A DNA stretch of 64,000 nucleotides from Hemicordylus capensis (GCF_027244095.1 NC_069665.1:4280501-4344500), one strand, 5' to 3'. Counted from the first letter of the stretch, positions 1 to 12,200 are shown. Made by a program: numbers and translations. The notes: generated from the letters alone by a model not told the origin.

Positions 1-1455
1 AAAGGCTAAATATAGCCACATATTCGCCCTTGAGGATCTTCTCCCGGGTAGCCGGGAGCAGATGGTCACCCAAGGGCAGACCCATAGCACCATGGGGGGA
101 AGGCAAAATTCCCATGGGGTAAAACCCAGAGGTCCCCCCTGCACCTGAGATTGCTGTCGGCGGAGTTGCAGTGCCGCCCCCTCCAGGGGCCAAAGCCGGC
201 CTGTTACCCAGCCACACCTGCTCTGCCGCCCCTTGGAGCCCTGCAGTGATCACCGGAAAACCCAACGGAGGACCCATGCCCCAAGGCTGTGTGTAAGGTG
301 CCCCAAATGGGGCAGGTCCCCATCCACCCATGGCAGGCATCGGCCAGGGTCCAGAGGGCCACTGGCCGGTGCCGCCGGGTGGCGTCGGTGCAATAGGCTC
401 ACCCGGGGACGGAGGCAAAGATGGATCCACAGGGGGTTGATCCAATGGCAGCGGGGATTCCGGAACCGCAGGAGAAGGCATCGCAGGAACAGGAACGCCA
501 GGCACTGGCAACACAGGATCAGCCGGCTCTGCAGGCAGCACTGGGCCGGGCGGGCCCTCGCCCTTTTCAAGAGCTCCTAACCTGTCAGAGAGAGATTTTC
601 GTAACTGTGTTCCAGCAGCACCACGCGTGCGTCGAGGAACTTCCTTCGGCGCTCCAGACGGGCCAGCCCCCTTGCTTCCAACAGAATGGAAGCCTTGGCC
701 TTCTCCAGAGCTTCCATTCTGTTGATCAGGCCCCTAATTAGAACCATCTCCCCATCATCCTCATCAGAGGAAGAAGCTGGAGGTGCAGGCCGCTTGGCCC
801 CCTGATAGGCTGACCACCGGTTTTCTCCTTGGCTTTCCTAGGCATGTGGGCGAATTGCAGGGGCCCAGAATCACCAACCCCCAATGCCACCAAAAACAAC
901 CCCGAAAACCCCACGGGCAAAAGAACACGACGGGCGTGGAGAGAAGAGCGCCCAGAGAGCCACTCGCTGCCCTCCTGAGAGACCCCCACTCCGACCCCCC
1001 AAAGAAGCCAACGGAAGAGAAGAAGGTCACAAAAAATGCCAGTAACCCCAAGGCCAACCAACACCCCCACCCAAACGCAGGGAGCGGCAGGGCCCCAAAT
1101 AGGTGCCACCAATCAGAGCAACCACCAGTCCCGCCCAGTTAGGCTGCCCAATACGCCCCAGGCCAGGAAGGCCCAACCCGGACAAACCAAAGGCCCCAAG
1201 CCCCGAAGATGCCGCCCCGGGGCCGATGCCGCCGCACTCCAGCCGCAGGCCGATGCCCCCTCAGGCCGCTAAAATGACCGCCGATGTCCGGGGAAGCCGC
1301 CGCTCGGCAGGTCGATGCTACCCACCAAAATATACCACTCTTCCCATCCTCGGGCACACCCCGCCCCCCGCCCGCTCCGGTTCAGGCCAAGAAAAAGGTC
1401 TATGGAAGAGCTCCTTCCTCCAGGGATGCTCAGCCCAAACTGAAGAGCTGGGGGG
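1..1455 (-). mobile_element. DIRS/Ngaro-like tyrosine-recombinase retroelement relic, copy 1 (cut by window edge)
   Basis: This is the same sequence as 19,626-21,080. It holds the gag-like part of the element (acidic and coiled-coil start near 680-850, then a proline-rich stretch at about 130-560, minus strand) and the terminal region ending at a direct-repeat motif near 1,425-1,455. The recombinase part would lie left of base 1. The element is broken. It is a fossil in this annotation. Confidence 0.6.
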
Positions 1456-1958
1456 GGGGGGGAACCCAGCAAGGGCCCAAGCCCCGGCCGCAAAACTGAA
1501 CGGGCCAATCAGGTCCCTTTGGGGCCTCCTGCGGAGCGTGGCTGGGACAAACTCCCTCCCCTCCGCAGGAGGCCAAGGGGAGGGGCATCCCGTGTGGCTT
1601 GCTTCTCTTTCTTGGGGGCAGCTTGTCTGGCTCTTCGCAAAAGGACCTAAGCAAAATACAAAAGAAAGAAATATTCTGATCAATGAAGATGCAGAACTCT
1701 AGCCTTAACCTCTATACCTCAACCCAATCTGTACTAATGTTAAAACAACATCATTTTAAAATTATCAACACCAGAAGACAACACGTAAAATGTTAAGATT
1801 TACCGATTTTAAAAATGAAGTGATATAACTTGCGATCATATGGGAGGGGGGAAGCTGTAATATACAGGGTGAAGACGGGCCCGTCAGAGTTCTCCCCAGC
1901 AGGCCGTCTCCAGTCCTGCTGCTTAGGAGGACACCCAGCGAGAGACGAGACTTGCCTC

Positions 1959-4900
1959 TCAGTGGCGCCAGGGGTAGCCATACTGAAGGGAGATGTCCAT
2001 TTCCTCCTCCCGCTCCACGAAATACTGCCTCCGGCCGGCTGATGTCCACTGAGCCGCCTCTTCCCTCGCTCTTTGAGCCCGCCGCCGCATCAGCTCCCGG
2101 ACGGGCCGTTGCTCCTCCGTCATGGGCCGGGAGACTTCCAGGTGGGCCGGGGGCGTCCTCCAAGGGATGAACGTGTCCCCCTTAAACTCCTGCTCTGCTG
2201 TCGTGCGCTGGGGACCAGGTGGAAGGACCGGATGCTCCGTGGAGGCTTGGTGGGCAGGGAGGACGGGTCGGTGGGTTGGTGTGGGACCCCAAGGCTGTGG
2301 CTGTGGTTGAGGGGCCGGCGGGGGCTGGCCAAAGGTCCTCCCAGCAAGACCGTGCATCCGCAAGCTATTTGCCTGCGCCAGGGAGGAGGGCCGGAGCATG
2401 AAGGGACGGGATCCCGGCGGCCTCCACACTGGCGTTGATTGTGGGTGGGCCAGGGAGCTAGGGGGGAGGTTGGCCATCGGCATGGCTGCTGGCCTGGCCA
2501 TGGAGCTGGGCGGTGCCTTCCCCGCTGGTCTGCTTGGCAGGGCTGCCAAAGGCCTTGGTGGTGGCTCGGCTGTGCTTCCCGATGGTGGCCTTCCCATGGA
2601 CATCGCTGGTGTCTTTTGGGGCACGCTCTGCCCGGGATGTCCCTCTGCACTCTTGGATTTTGCTGGGGGGCCCAGGGCATGGAACACCTGCACGGAGTCC
2701 CGCATCATTCTGGCCAGGCTGCTCCTCGGAGTCGGGGGCACAGCCTGGGCGGATCCCCTGGACTCTGCCCCCACTTTCTGCCTCTTGGTGTCCCCAGCTT
2801 CGGCTTCAGGTGGTAGCAGCCGTGCTTTCCCCCTTCCTGGCAGGACCTGAGGCATTCTCAGCAGCTTCTGGCCTGGCATGCTACCTGCTGGTTTGGTGGG
2901 CTGATGGGGTTGGACGGCCAGCTCCAGATGGCAAGTGGGGATCTTCTGTGCGGTTCTCCCTTCCTTCTGCTCCAGGGGTGCTTTGGCCGTCTCTCCAGAT
3001 CTCGCCTCCCCCTCAGCCTTTGGGCTTCCCCGTGGCACCTTGGGTGCTGGCACGCTCTCTGCCCCTGCTGCCCTTGCCCTCTTTCCATTGTTCTCTGCTG
3101 GGAGTTTCCTGCCCACCAACTCCCCATATGTACGGTCCTTGGTCTTTTTGGGCGCCAAGGAGATGGGCGGCAAAAAGTCAAAGAGCTGCACCCTTGGCTT
3201 GGCGCATTGGGTGCCCTTGTCTCCTGGGGCTACCAGGTGGGAAGCCGTTCCCTTGGCGAGCACTTTGGTGGGCTCTGGTGGAGGAGGCGGGAAGAGGAAT
3301 TCCGGAAGCAACTCCTGCTTCTGAACAAGGAGCTTCTTCCGATTTGGAAGCTGGATCCCCCCAGTGGGCGGGGCTGTTCCTCCCTTGGCCAGGCCTCGGC
3401 CCTGCAGCTGCGGAGGAGATGGTGGGTGGCGCTCCTGGGTCCCTGCTAGAAAGGAAGAAGAGAAGTCAGTTTTTTGGGGAAAGACAGAGCAAGTCTGTAA
3501 CTTCATCTGGCTCATTCTTTGTGGGCAGCTTTCCCCCATCCCAAGGCACAGATGCTGAGGGAGTGGCATTCCCCCCCAACCCACATCAGACCTCCACTCT
3601 TCAACTCTTGTTCAAGCACAAGGTTCTCGAAGGGCTGGTGGGGCCAGTCACGGGACTGTCCTTCCCCCACAATGGTGCACACCCACCTCTGTGTGGTCCC
3701 AACTCTGGGATCTTCATTCTTCGTGCAGCACCGGTGCTGAAGCCTTCTGCCTTCTGAGTTGCAGGCTCCTTGATTTGGATGGCCAGTGTCTGCTCAGTGG
3801 CAGGAATCAAGACTGAAAGAGAAGGACGGAGGATGACCAGGGGATGGGTCAGGATCTGATCCAGAGCCAGCCCTGCCGTGTGGTAAGGGGAGGTGGTGGA
3901 TGTCAGTCCTGAGGGAGGGCGTGGGAAGGTGGCAGGGCTGACTCCTTAGGGGGCTCGAGCAGTCACGGATGGGTGGGTTAAGGGGTGAGGGCAGCAGGAA
4001 TTCTCATCCGAAGACAGCTTTCAAACACTGCACATCAGGGCAGACATTGAGTCATCCAGTGATCAGCTCTTGCACATTTCCCAAAACTCTGGGCTGTGTT
4101 TCAGAATGCATGCTCTGTTCCTATGGCCAGGCCTGGAAAGGTGCCCCCCTGTGTGGAGTGGGAGCAGATGGTGTACTCTAGAAATGCAGCCCCATGGCTA
4201 CAGGGATGAGGGGCAGTGGTGAGAGAGCTGTCTATGGGGAGAATTGTTGGCCCTCTTGGCAAAGAGCCGGGGAATGCTTCTTGATCTTCTTCCTCGCTGG
4301 AGAAGATCAGGGCTCCGAAGAATCTATTGCGAAGACCATGGCCTCAGGAGAAGGATGGCGCCTGACACGTGGGAAGGACACAGGGAGCCCTAGGCGGCAG
4401 GACGCCCCTTTCCCAGCATCAGCACTCACCTCTGGACGCACGGCGAATGTCCGTCGGCTTGCCGCTCCTGGGCTGATCCGGTGGGGCTGGGCGGAACCCC
4501 CCAGCGGCAGCGGTGGTGCTGCTGCCTTCTGATTGCAGCCGGTGGGCCAGCAGGACCAGATTCCTCTTGCGCGCCGGGTCCGCCCTGGCCGGCTGGGCCA
4601 GAGATGTTCTTGCAGCAGGAGGGATGGGGGCAAGCTGGGCCAGAGATGTTGTCTCCGCAGGAGGGATGGGGGCAAGCGTGGCATGTCTGTAGCCAGGAGC
4701 CTCCCTCACCCTATGCAAGAATGGTGGGAACTCTTCCGGCTCTGGAGGTCGCAGCTGGCCAAAGGATGGATGGCCAAAGAATGGGGCCATGGGGCCCGCA
4801 GTGGGACGGCTGGGGGCCAGCGGCCCAAAGAAGGGTCCGGGGAGATGGTAGGGGGATGCCGCCGGCGAGCCAGGCCGCTGGTGCTCCCGTTGTGGCTTCC

Positions 4901-6983
4901 GCAGATCTCCCTCTGCTGGGTCTCTGTGGTCCCTGCTGTCCCTCCCTTCGATGGATTGAAGGGAGAGGTCAGAGACCGAGGACCACATGGAGGTGGAACC
5001 AATGGTCGCCGTCGGTGTCTCGAGGAAGCTGCTGGGCGAACCGCCTCCTTCCCCGGCCGAGCTCGCGCTCGTACAGGCAGAGCCAGCAGACGGCCTCTTT
5101 TCAGTCGACTCATCTGTAAGAAAAAGGAAGGGGGCACCTTGATTTCTGTCATTCCTACAACAGCCCTGCAAAGGAGGCCCAACTGATGCCTTGCTGATGG
5201 GAAGGGAAGAGGCAACTACCCAATTGCCCCGAGGCCTCCCTCTGAACCCATGGCTTCAGTCACTTGGAAGGAGGCACCCACCTCCCTGCTGGGACGCTCG
5301 GAGTATTGTCCCACTCTTCAGGTGAGGAAGCCCAATAACCCTGATGTGGAGAACTAGCGGCACTCATGCCCCGCTCCGCCTCTTAGTCCTGGAGGACTTC
5401 CAGAGGGGCTCCTGCATCTCATTGAGTTTGAGCAGGCCAGATTAGGTGGATGATGTGCATGCAGCTGCCACAGTCAGGGCACTTGTCTCTCCCCTGCTAT
5501 GGTCTGCAACAGCAAAGAGTCGCTCTCCAAGGTCTGGGGTTCCCCCAACTGCTCAACATTGGCCCTCCTGTCGATGTAGGCCTACAGCTCCCATCATCCC
5601 TGGCTGTTGGCCGCTGTGGCTGGCTGGGGATTATGGGGGTTGTAGTCCAAAAAGAGCTGGGGAGCCAAAGCTGAGCAGGCCTGCTTTAAGCGAAGATGCT
5701 AAGAACTTTGCCTGGGACCTGGGGGATGCAGAGCACAGAGAAATCTGCTCCCCTCTGAGCACTCTTGGTTCCAGGAGGCCAGAGAATGTTGTGGTTCGAA
5801 TCGGATTCCAGAGTGAGAGGCAGTTAGCCTGAGCTGAAGGGGCAGCCCTGGGAGGAAAGAGGCCCTCCCAGGCGAACCGGGGAGGAAATTAAGCAGAACC
5901 AGTGAAAGAACCCCTTTGCACCCATTCTGCCTATGGAAAGCCTCTCCCAAGCAGGAGTCGATTCTTTTGGATACTCAGCACCGTCCTGGACACTAGTTCA
6001 AACACACCCCTATTACATTCCCCTTCATTAGGATTCTGATTAGGACTGACAAGAAACGTAATTCATTCACTAATGACTCTGAATAATTTTCATCTTCCTT
6101 TTTCAACCCTGATGTCCTTTCTGTCCTGCATGAATTATTGCATCATGAATTAACCCTTACCCCAGTTTCTCCCCCACCCCACCTTTCTGATTCTAGTTCT
6201 AGGTCCACTTTCTCCATTAAGCCTTGGAGATTCACCCCTTCTGTGCCCTTCATATGTCACATAAGCACCATGGCAGATGTTTTCCTGTGGGGCCATTGTA
6301 AGAAGCTCTTTGAAAAGCCTGCAGTCACTCAAGCAGGGACTGATTTTGTGGGTCTTTTCAGCAGAAAGAGCCCCCTCCCTGTTAGAGTTAGAGGGCACTC
6401 TGCTCCTCTTTCTGAATGGAAATGGAGTACTTCAAACAGGCCTTGCTGTAGCCTCCCTCCCTCAAACAGGGATTCCCAGATGTTGTTGACTACAATGCCC
6501 AGAATCCCTAGCCGAAAGCCATTGCAGCTGGGGATGCTGGGAGTTGCAGTGAACAACATCTGGGCATCCCTGTTTGAGGAAAGACTGCCCCCTACCTCCT
6601 CTGTTATGCATGGTCACCCCTACTGGCAAAATCTAGATTGTTGACTTCCTTGCCTCGTGCCTGTAAGACTTTGGAAGGGGCCATCGATGATTCCAGATAA
6701 GAATGAACTATATAAGAAGGCTGGGGGAAGGGGATAACCTCTTTGGACAGAAGGTAGAACAAACTGGAAAGGGAAGGTGTGGTATAAAGTCAGATAAAGG
6801 AAAGCAAGGGAAATGTGACCCAAGAGCAGACACGGGGCACAATCCATCCAAATGAATTGCCACCGAGTCCCTCCTTTATTCTACCAAGAAAACCACATGG
6901 CTTTGTGGTCTCCAGGAATGGACACCAACTCACAACCTTCCCTTTCTTTTTCCTCCTGGATGGCACCATTTCCTACCTGCCAT
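1959..6983 (-). CDS. C2orf78-like (DUF4629) proline-rich protein, copy 1, four coding exons
   Basis: Coding exons on the minus strand are 6,977-6,983 (ATG GCA G), 4,430-5,113, 3,687-3,812 and 1,959-3,445. All junctions are phase 1 with GT/AG sites and strong pyrimidine tracts, giving 2,304 nt or 767 residues beginning MADESTEKRPSAGS. The protein is Pro/Ala/Ser-rich, with a twofold repeat around LAPIPPA in exon 2. In exon 4, the motif DSVQVFHALG and the C-terminal block (PMTEEQRPVRELMRRRAQ, then YFVEREEEMDISLQYGY) resemble, from memory, the end of mammalian C2orf78, whose function is unknown and which is reported as testis-biased. The N-terminal half is not recognisable. No canonical AATAAA was seen just after the stop. 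The exons look intact. The 7-base first exon is inferred from phase and splice signals. The family assignment is fairly confident, the function is not. Confidence 0.75.
5575..5655. repeat. Fold-back MITE fragment, copy 1
   Basis: The left arm (CTACAGCTCCCATCATCCC) and right arm (GGGATTATGGGGGTTGTAGT) form an imperfect inverted repeat. The same arms recur at 6,470-6,567, 34,100-34,210 and 62,655-62,745. It lies in intron 1 of the C2orf78-like gene and has a twin in copy 2 near 25,200-25,280. Confidence 0.6.
6468..6569. repeat. Fold-back MITE, copy 1
   Basis: The arms are GATTCCCAGATGTTGTTGAC and the inverted counterpart ending in AACAACATCTGGGCATCCC, with an ACTACAATGCCC-type inner core. It is a short palindromic non-autonomous DNA element in intron 1. 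Its twin in copy 2 is at about 26,108-26,216. Confidence 0.6.
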
Positions 6984-7140
6984 GATGACTGTCAACGTCT
7001 AAAGAAGTCCACTGGACAACTAAAACAACAACAAGAAGGACAAGAAGATGTTCTCTCTGGCGAGAGCAGACCAGGCAATCTCTCCAGTGAGAGGAGCCTG
7101 CTGTCCGTACTCCTAAACCGCTGGAAAGTCGGTTAGGGAG

Positions 7141-7265
7141 TGGGCAACTGAAGCCCGATGATGCGTCATTGTTTATCGCGGTCCCTATGGCGACCTGCAG
7201 CTGGTGGGGGGGGGGCAGAAGAATGTCGGAAGCGGGTCGTGATGATGCAAGATGATGTCATGGCC
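7141..7265 (-). promoter_or_regulatory. Candidate promoter of the C2orf78-like gene, copy 1 (CRE-like and X-box-like sites)
   Basis: Directly upstream of the inferred first exon lie, on the minus strand, a CRE-like TGACATCATC (7,251-7,260), a second TGACGCATCATC (7,157-7,168), and a near-palindrome GTCGCCATAGGGAC (7,181-7,194) resembling an RFX X-box. RFX2 and CREM sites together are typical of spermatid promoters. No TATA box is evident. The start site is inferred to lie between about 7,000 and 7,150. Confidence 0.45.
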
Positions 7266-7439
7266 ATCTTCACACAGGCTCTCTACCGATATCAAGCCAT
7301 CCATCAAACCATCCATCTTCTTCACTTAGACGTTCAGAAGGGGAGACCAGACCCAAGTTCCGCAGAGTCCATTTCAAGTCTGTTTGGCCACTGGAAGTCT
7401 CTTTGGGGCTTGAATGGAAGTCCAGCCATCCTCTCAGCT

Positions 7440-7872
7440 TTCCTCTTTGGCATCAATCAATCAATTATATTTGTGCCCTACCCCTCCAGTACACTTCTGC
7501 TTGGGGTGGCTCAGTTAGTAAAATAGATATAATCTAAAGTCAAAGATTAATAAAATTGAAGAAGTGAAAAGATCAAGCTAAAACCATATTTAAAATGACA
7601 AATTTTTAAAGTTTCACATTAAAAGTTATTAATAAACCGCCTAAAACTAAGAACTAAAAAATTAAAGGACCTACCAAGCTATAAGCAGCAGATAAGACAT
7701 TAAAAAGCATCTTTTAAAAGATATGTTATCGTGGTTGTTGTTTTTAAAACACTGAGGGAGTGAGCATGGCAAAGCTCTTCCAGGAGGGCATTCCAAACCG
7801 AGGGGCCACAACCGAGAAGACCACTGAGAAGACCGAGAAGACCCTGTCTCTAGCCCCCACCAACTGGCTTGC
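7440..7872 (-). repeat. L2-type LINE 3' fragment, copy 1
   Basis: AT-rich sequence beginning with ATCAATCAATCA and GTGCCCTACCCC is followed by a block whose minus strand reads like the end of an L2-type protein or 3' end (a CCAGGAGGGCATTCCAAACC motif, also seen in other forms at 39,530 and 61,265). A short GAGAAGACC tandem repeat lies at 7,815-7,845. Its twin is at about 27,095-27,535. Confidence 0.45.
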
Positions 7873-8682
7873 TGTTAGGTGGGTCAAACACTCATGAAGC
7901 CACTTGCGCCCAAGAGATTCTACAGCTAGATCTGACCACTCCCCTCTTCTCCTACCTAGCTTTTGGAATTCACACAACCCTGGTTCAGGAGTGCACCTGG
8001 CTCTCTTACCTTGGCTGGGTGCTCCACCTACACAGGTGGGGATCATGTGACCTAGCTAACTCTCTCAAACAGAAGTCGTTGACTGCTGTAGTCACTTTAG
8101 CCAGAAAATACCCCACTTTTGTCTGCGCTGCTTCCTTTGTTGATTCCCTTCTGATCTTGGCAGTGTGGAACTGAAGGACTGTACCACTTAGGGTTACCAT
8201 ATTCAAGCTTCCCAAATCCAGGTGGCCTGATTTGCAGATTTTGCAGATTACAGACAACTAATTTGCATTATTGATTGATTGATTGGACAGATTTGTATAC
8301 CCTCCTTCTCTACCCTCCCATGTGATTGGATCCAGAGTAAAATCCGGAGTAAAATCTAGAGTAAAAAGCACATTTGAAATCCACGTCAATCCGGGTGGAT
8401 CAATCCGGGGGCTCCCCCCAATGAGGCAGGGGAAACCATGTGGCTAAATGGATTGTAATTGTAGAGGACAAGAATGAAGAGCTCTTCACCACCTTATTTC
8501 CCACCAGAGTGAAGAGAACACAAGTCTTTCTTTGGGATACAGATCAATATTTAGTGACCATGTAATATTCAGCCTCATGAAAGACATGTGCTCCACCAGC
8601 CTAACAGCTTTGTGACTATGCAGTGACTGTTTTATTAATATAATAGCTTTTATGATCTTTATACTTCTACAGTTTTATCGCT

Positions 8683-8882
8683 TCATCACCTAGTATCTGC
8701 TGTTGCATTTCTATCACTTTGGTAGAATACAGGAGGGGCTGACCATTGCCTCCTCCCACGCAGTCTGAGATGATGCCTTTCAGCATCTTCCTAGATGGCT
8801 GCTGTCTGATATAGTACCAGTGGGGATTCGAACCGGCAACCTTCTGCTTGTCAGTCAAGCGTTTCCCTGCTGTGCCACACCT
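8683..8882 (-). repeat. tRNA-derived SINE, copy 1
   Basis: The minus strand starts with a tRNA-like head: an A-box-like GTGGCACAGCAGGG, then a B box in GGTTGCCGGTTCGAATCCCC. The body contains CAATGGTCAGCCCCTCC. Its twin in copy 2 is at 32,803-33,003, right next to the Helitron. A related piece lies at 42,742-42,930. Confidence 0.75.
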
Positions 8883-10730
8883 CTAACCATACTTGTAAAT
8901 CGCCTTATACTTTGTACTGGTCTATGATCATAATCAAGATTGATTGATTGATTGATTGATTGATATTTATGTGGAGTCAGGGGCATCACTAACAGGGAAC
9001 AGGAGGTGAAAAATGTCCCTGGTTTCATCAGGGAGCCCCCCCCGCCCCCCCCTCCGGGCTGCTGAGCAACTGCTCCCTCCCTCCCCCCTCTCTGAAGAAG
9101 AAGATGGGGAGGGGGCCCATCTTTACCTTTTGTCCTGGGGCCCTTGCTACGCCCCTGTGTCGAGTCTGCACATTTATAGGGTTTCCCCACCCGCACCCCC
9201 TTGTACAACTGCAGTTTGTATTTCAAAAACAATTCATACCTGTGGTCATTCATGATCCATTTTAATTCATCATAAAAATGTGTGTATAAAGACAGGTGGT
9301 TTCTGCACTTCTGCTTATGATAGAAGATGAAAACCTGAAGACTGAGTCTAGTTTGTTTTGCGGCAGATATTCTTGGTCGTGGCAAATCAAAGGTAGTGGG
9401 GTGCGGAAGAGAAAATGGGGTGAAATTCTGCTCCTGCACAGTCCACTGGCAAGGACTTTTCAGCCACCTGTTAATGGGTTAGAGTGAGTGAAGTCGAGAA
9501 GCATCCGGCCCGGTCAGACGTTCCAATTCCTCATCTAATCTGGGGGTTCTCAACCTTGGCTGAAGCTATTCTGGCTGAGGGTGATGGGTATTGTAGTCGA
9601 ACGACATCTGGGATTTGAACGCAGTGTTTAAAAAGGTGCTTAGTTTTATGCTTGGGAATCCTTTCTTCCATCCCTCTCTTATTCATTCATTCGTTCGATT
9701 TCTACACCGCCCTTCCAAAAATGGCTCAGAGCACTTTACACAGAGAAATAATAAATCAACAGGATGGATCCCTGTCCCCAAATGGATCACAATAATAAAA
9801 CACACACACACACACACACACAAGATAGACACCAGCAAGAGTCACTGGAGGTGCTGTGCTGGGGGTGGATAGGGCCAGTTACTCTCCCCCAGCTAAATCT
9901 TATGCTCCTTGCTGGGTGCTGGGGTTGCCAACGCTCCAGGATGGAGCCGGAATCAGCATCAATGATTCGGTGACTGTGGAACGCAACCTTGGAGGTTTTA
10001 ATGGCTTGATGTGGTGAAAAATATTGGACAAGAATGTCCCATGGTGGGGAATCTCCAGGAATCGCTTCAGAATGGGCAGTCTGCATGGACGCACCTCTTC
10101 CTTTCTCCTTTGCTCTGATACCTGGTCAGCTTGTCACTTCCGAACAGGAATTGTGCAGAGAGAGTGTAAGCTGGGCTTGATCTGGCCTTCTCGTTGGACC
10201 TTGCCCATTGCCTTCATTTGTTGATTGACATTGATATCCTGCTCGTCCTTCCCAGGAGTCCAGAGCAGTGTCCATGGTTCTGTTCCTCCCCACAACAAGT
10301 CCGTGAGTGAGGTAGACTCCGCTGAGAGATAGGTGACCTGTCCAGAGTCTCCTGGTGAATTCCATGGCTGAAGCAGGATTCGAACTCGGCTCTCCCAGGT
10401 CCAAGTCCAACCCTCTCTCTCTTTAGAGGGAACAGATGAAACAGGGAAAGCAGCAGTGCCTCTGAGGCTGAGCAGACTGCCGGACCTTGAGTCCTGTCTC
10501 TGCCCTTGGAGATTTGAAGTTAAGGCTTCAAGGAGAGAAAAGACTTGGCTTTCAACTACCAGAGCTCGGGGGGTGGAGGAGGGAGTGGGGCGACGGAGAG
10601 CCAAACTGCCCATCTTAACGCTCCCCGAAGGGGGATCCCATAACTCTGATCGTAAAAGGTCAGAGCTGGCTGTCACGGCCTTTCCAGGCTCACTTCCAGC
10701 TGCTGATTGTTTCCGCCTTTGAAGCCCTCC
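8883..10730. other. Intergenic stretch, copy 1: microsatellites and MITE pieces, no gene seen
   Basis: It contains an (ATTG)n run at 8,938-8,963, a C-rich stretch near 9,036-9,055, a fold-back MITE half at 9,544-9,612 (GTATTGTAGTCGAACGACATC), and a (CA)n run at 9,799-9,823. The part 8,966-10,390 is matched by copy 2 at 33,098-35,025 at about 99% outside indels. I see no exon with splice signals. Confidence 0.5.
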
Positions 10731-10859
10731 ATTAAATGCAGAGGCGTAACGATAGGGGGGGCAGGGGGGGCACGTGCCCCAGGCGCCATCTTTGTGGGTC
10801 ACGTGGGGGGGCGCCGCCATGACCCCTGCCGATCCCCAAAAGATTTAAAAAAAATTTTT

Positions 10860-11720
10860 TTTTAAATACAAATTTCTCGGGCAAGGGAGCGCGTCGGCGC
10901 CCCCTCCCACGAGCTGTCCCTTCCGCGCCCGCAGGCTGCAGCACTCTCGCTGTCCTCGCATCGAGCGCGGGGGGCGGGCGGGTGGCGAGCGGGAGGAGAG
11001 AGCGTGACTGGGAGGGGATCGGGCAAGGAAGGGAAACGCGGCTTGTGTGAAGGAGTAGAGAGGTGGGAACACGGGAGGGTGGGGGCAAGGAGGGACGCGA
11101 GGCGCTAGGTGAAGTGGGGAGAGAGACAGGGTGGCGGCAGCGGATCTTTCCGGTGTGCAAAATATTGAAGTTACTTGGAGCTCGCCTTTGGCGTCGGGAA
11201 CGGGCCATGGGGCAGCCAGCGCCCCTTGCTCTTTGGGGCATAGAATCGGGACAAAGGTGTGGGGGGAGCGGGGAGCGAGTCAACCTTTATTCAGTCCGAG
11301 AAGCTTTGGGGTGCGGTAGACACACAAGACGGGGAGAGGGACGAGAAGAAAGCAAACGGGGAGTGAGAGGTTTTCAAGCCACGGCGTTATTGGGCTCTGT
11401 GGGCCAGCATTGGGCAGGAGAGAAAATGGCGACCAGCAGGACCCCGTAACCCCAGGGTTCCCTCCCTGTTTGGATTTGAGACCGGTGGGAGCGGGGGCTT
11501 CCAGCCAACCTGCTTTTAGCACAAGCTTAGGTTCCCAGAGCAACTGCGCCCAGGCGCTTGCAAAAGTCTCAACGCCTCCATGCGCGTGCTCGCGCTCCCC
11601 CCTCCTATGACATCACGGCTCATTACCCGGGAAACGCCAATGACATCAGCAGACAAAAAGGAATGCGGGTCTTGGGAGTTGCTAAGCCCGTCGCGCGAGT
11701 AAAGCTTAAGGCAATCTCGA
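10860..11720. promoter_or_regulatory. CpG-island-like region inside the hAT element
   Basis: This is a dense GC- and CpG-rich stretch (GCGCGGGGGGCGGGCGGG near 10,965; AATGACATCAGC, CRE-like, near 11,638; CCGTCGCGCGAG near 11,688) with no TATA box. The surrounding repeats are not like this. A second GC-rich block continues after the nested MITE at 12,210-12,500. It could be a captured housekeeping-type promoter, but I did not compute observed/expected CpG. Confidence 0.5.
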
Positions 11721-11816
11721 GGGGGAAAGATTGTGTGGCGTGTGCACAATACAAGCGGCTTCCAAGTCCCAAATAGGTTTGCACTGTCTGCAGTAGACAT
11801 TCAAATGGCCAGAACG

Positions 11817-12200
11817 CAGAGGCGTAACTATAGGAGGGGCAGGGGGGCACGTGCCCCGGGCACCATCTTTTCTGGTCACGTGGGGGGCGCCACCATGACA
11901 AAAAAATATTTTTTTAAAATTTTTTTAATTTTTTTTGTTAATACAAATGTTTCCTGCTCAGTGCAGCAGCGCTGCAGCAGTCAAGGGAGCGCATCAGCGC
12001 CCCCTCCCTCACGAGCGGTCCCTTCCGCGCCGCCCGTGCCCCCCCCATTGCTTTGCTGGCGCCTGGCGGCCAGTCAGTGGCCTGGCTTGGTGACGGCGGG
12101 CGCTTGTGAGGAAAAACCTAATGTAGTATGTTGGGGGGGCGCGGGGGGGGCGCCATTTCAGTGCTTGCCCCGGGCGCCGTTTTCCCTAGTTACGCCTCTG
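11817..12200. mobile_element. Short hAT MITE nested in the larger hAT element of the same family
   Basis: It begins CAGAGGCGTAACTATAGG, ends CCCTAGTTACGCCTCTG, and is flanked by the perfect 8-bp duplication CCAGAACG (11,809-11,816 and 12,201-12,208). It is 384 bp and shares left-end blocks (GCACGTGCCCC; CCCTTCCGCGCC) and right-end blocks (GAGGAAAAACCTAATG; TTGCCCCGGGCGCCG) with the host element. It is therefore an internally deleted relative that inserted 71 bp upstream of a signal-peptide-like start codon. Confidence 0.92.

Larger units (their letters stand above)
5114..6976 (-). other. Intron 1 of the C2orf78-like gene, copy 1
   Basis: This is a 1.86 kb intron holding two fold-back MITEs. 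At 6,887-6,955, just inside the donor, is a short SINE piece of the kind seen at 39,868-39,935 (an ACCACATGGCT-type motif). I see no coding exon in it. The 17-base length difference from copy 2 lies at about 6,455. Confidence 0.6.

Noticed and set aside
2513-3757. 414-residue plus-strand open frame (and its twin at 22,137-23,381)
   Set aside because: It is antisense to exon 4 of the C2orf78-like gene; the minus strand has matching splice phases and a recognisable C-terminal block.
4481-5186. Plus-strand frames of 212 and 217 residues
   Set aside because: They are antisense to exon 2 of the C2orf78-like gene, in GC-rich sequence.
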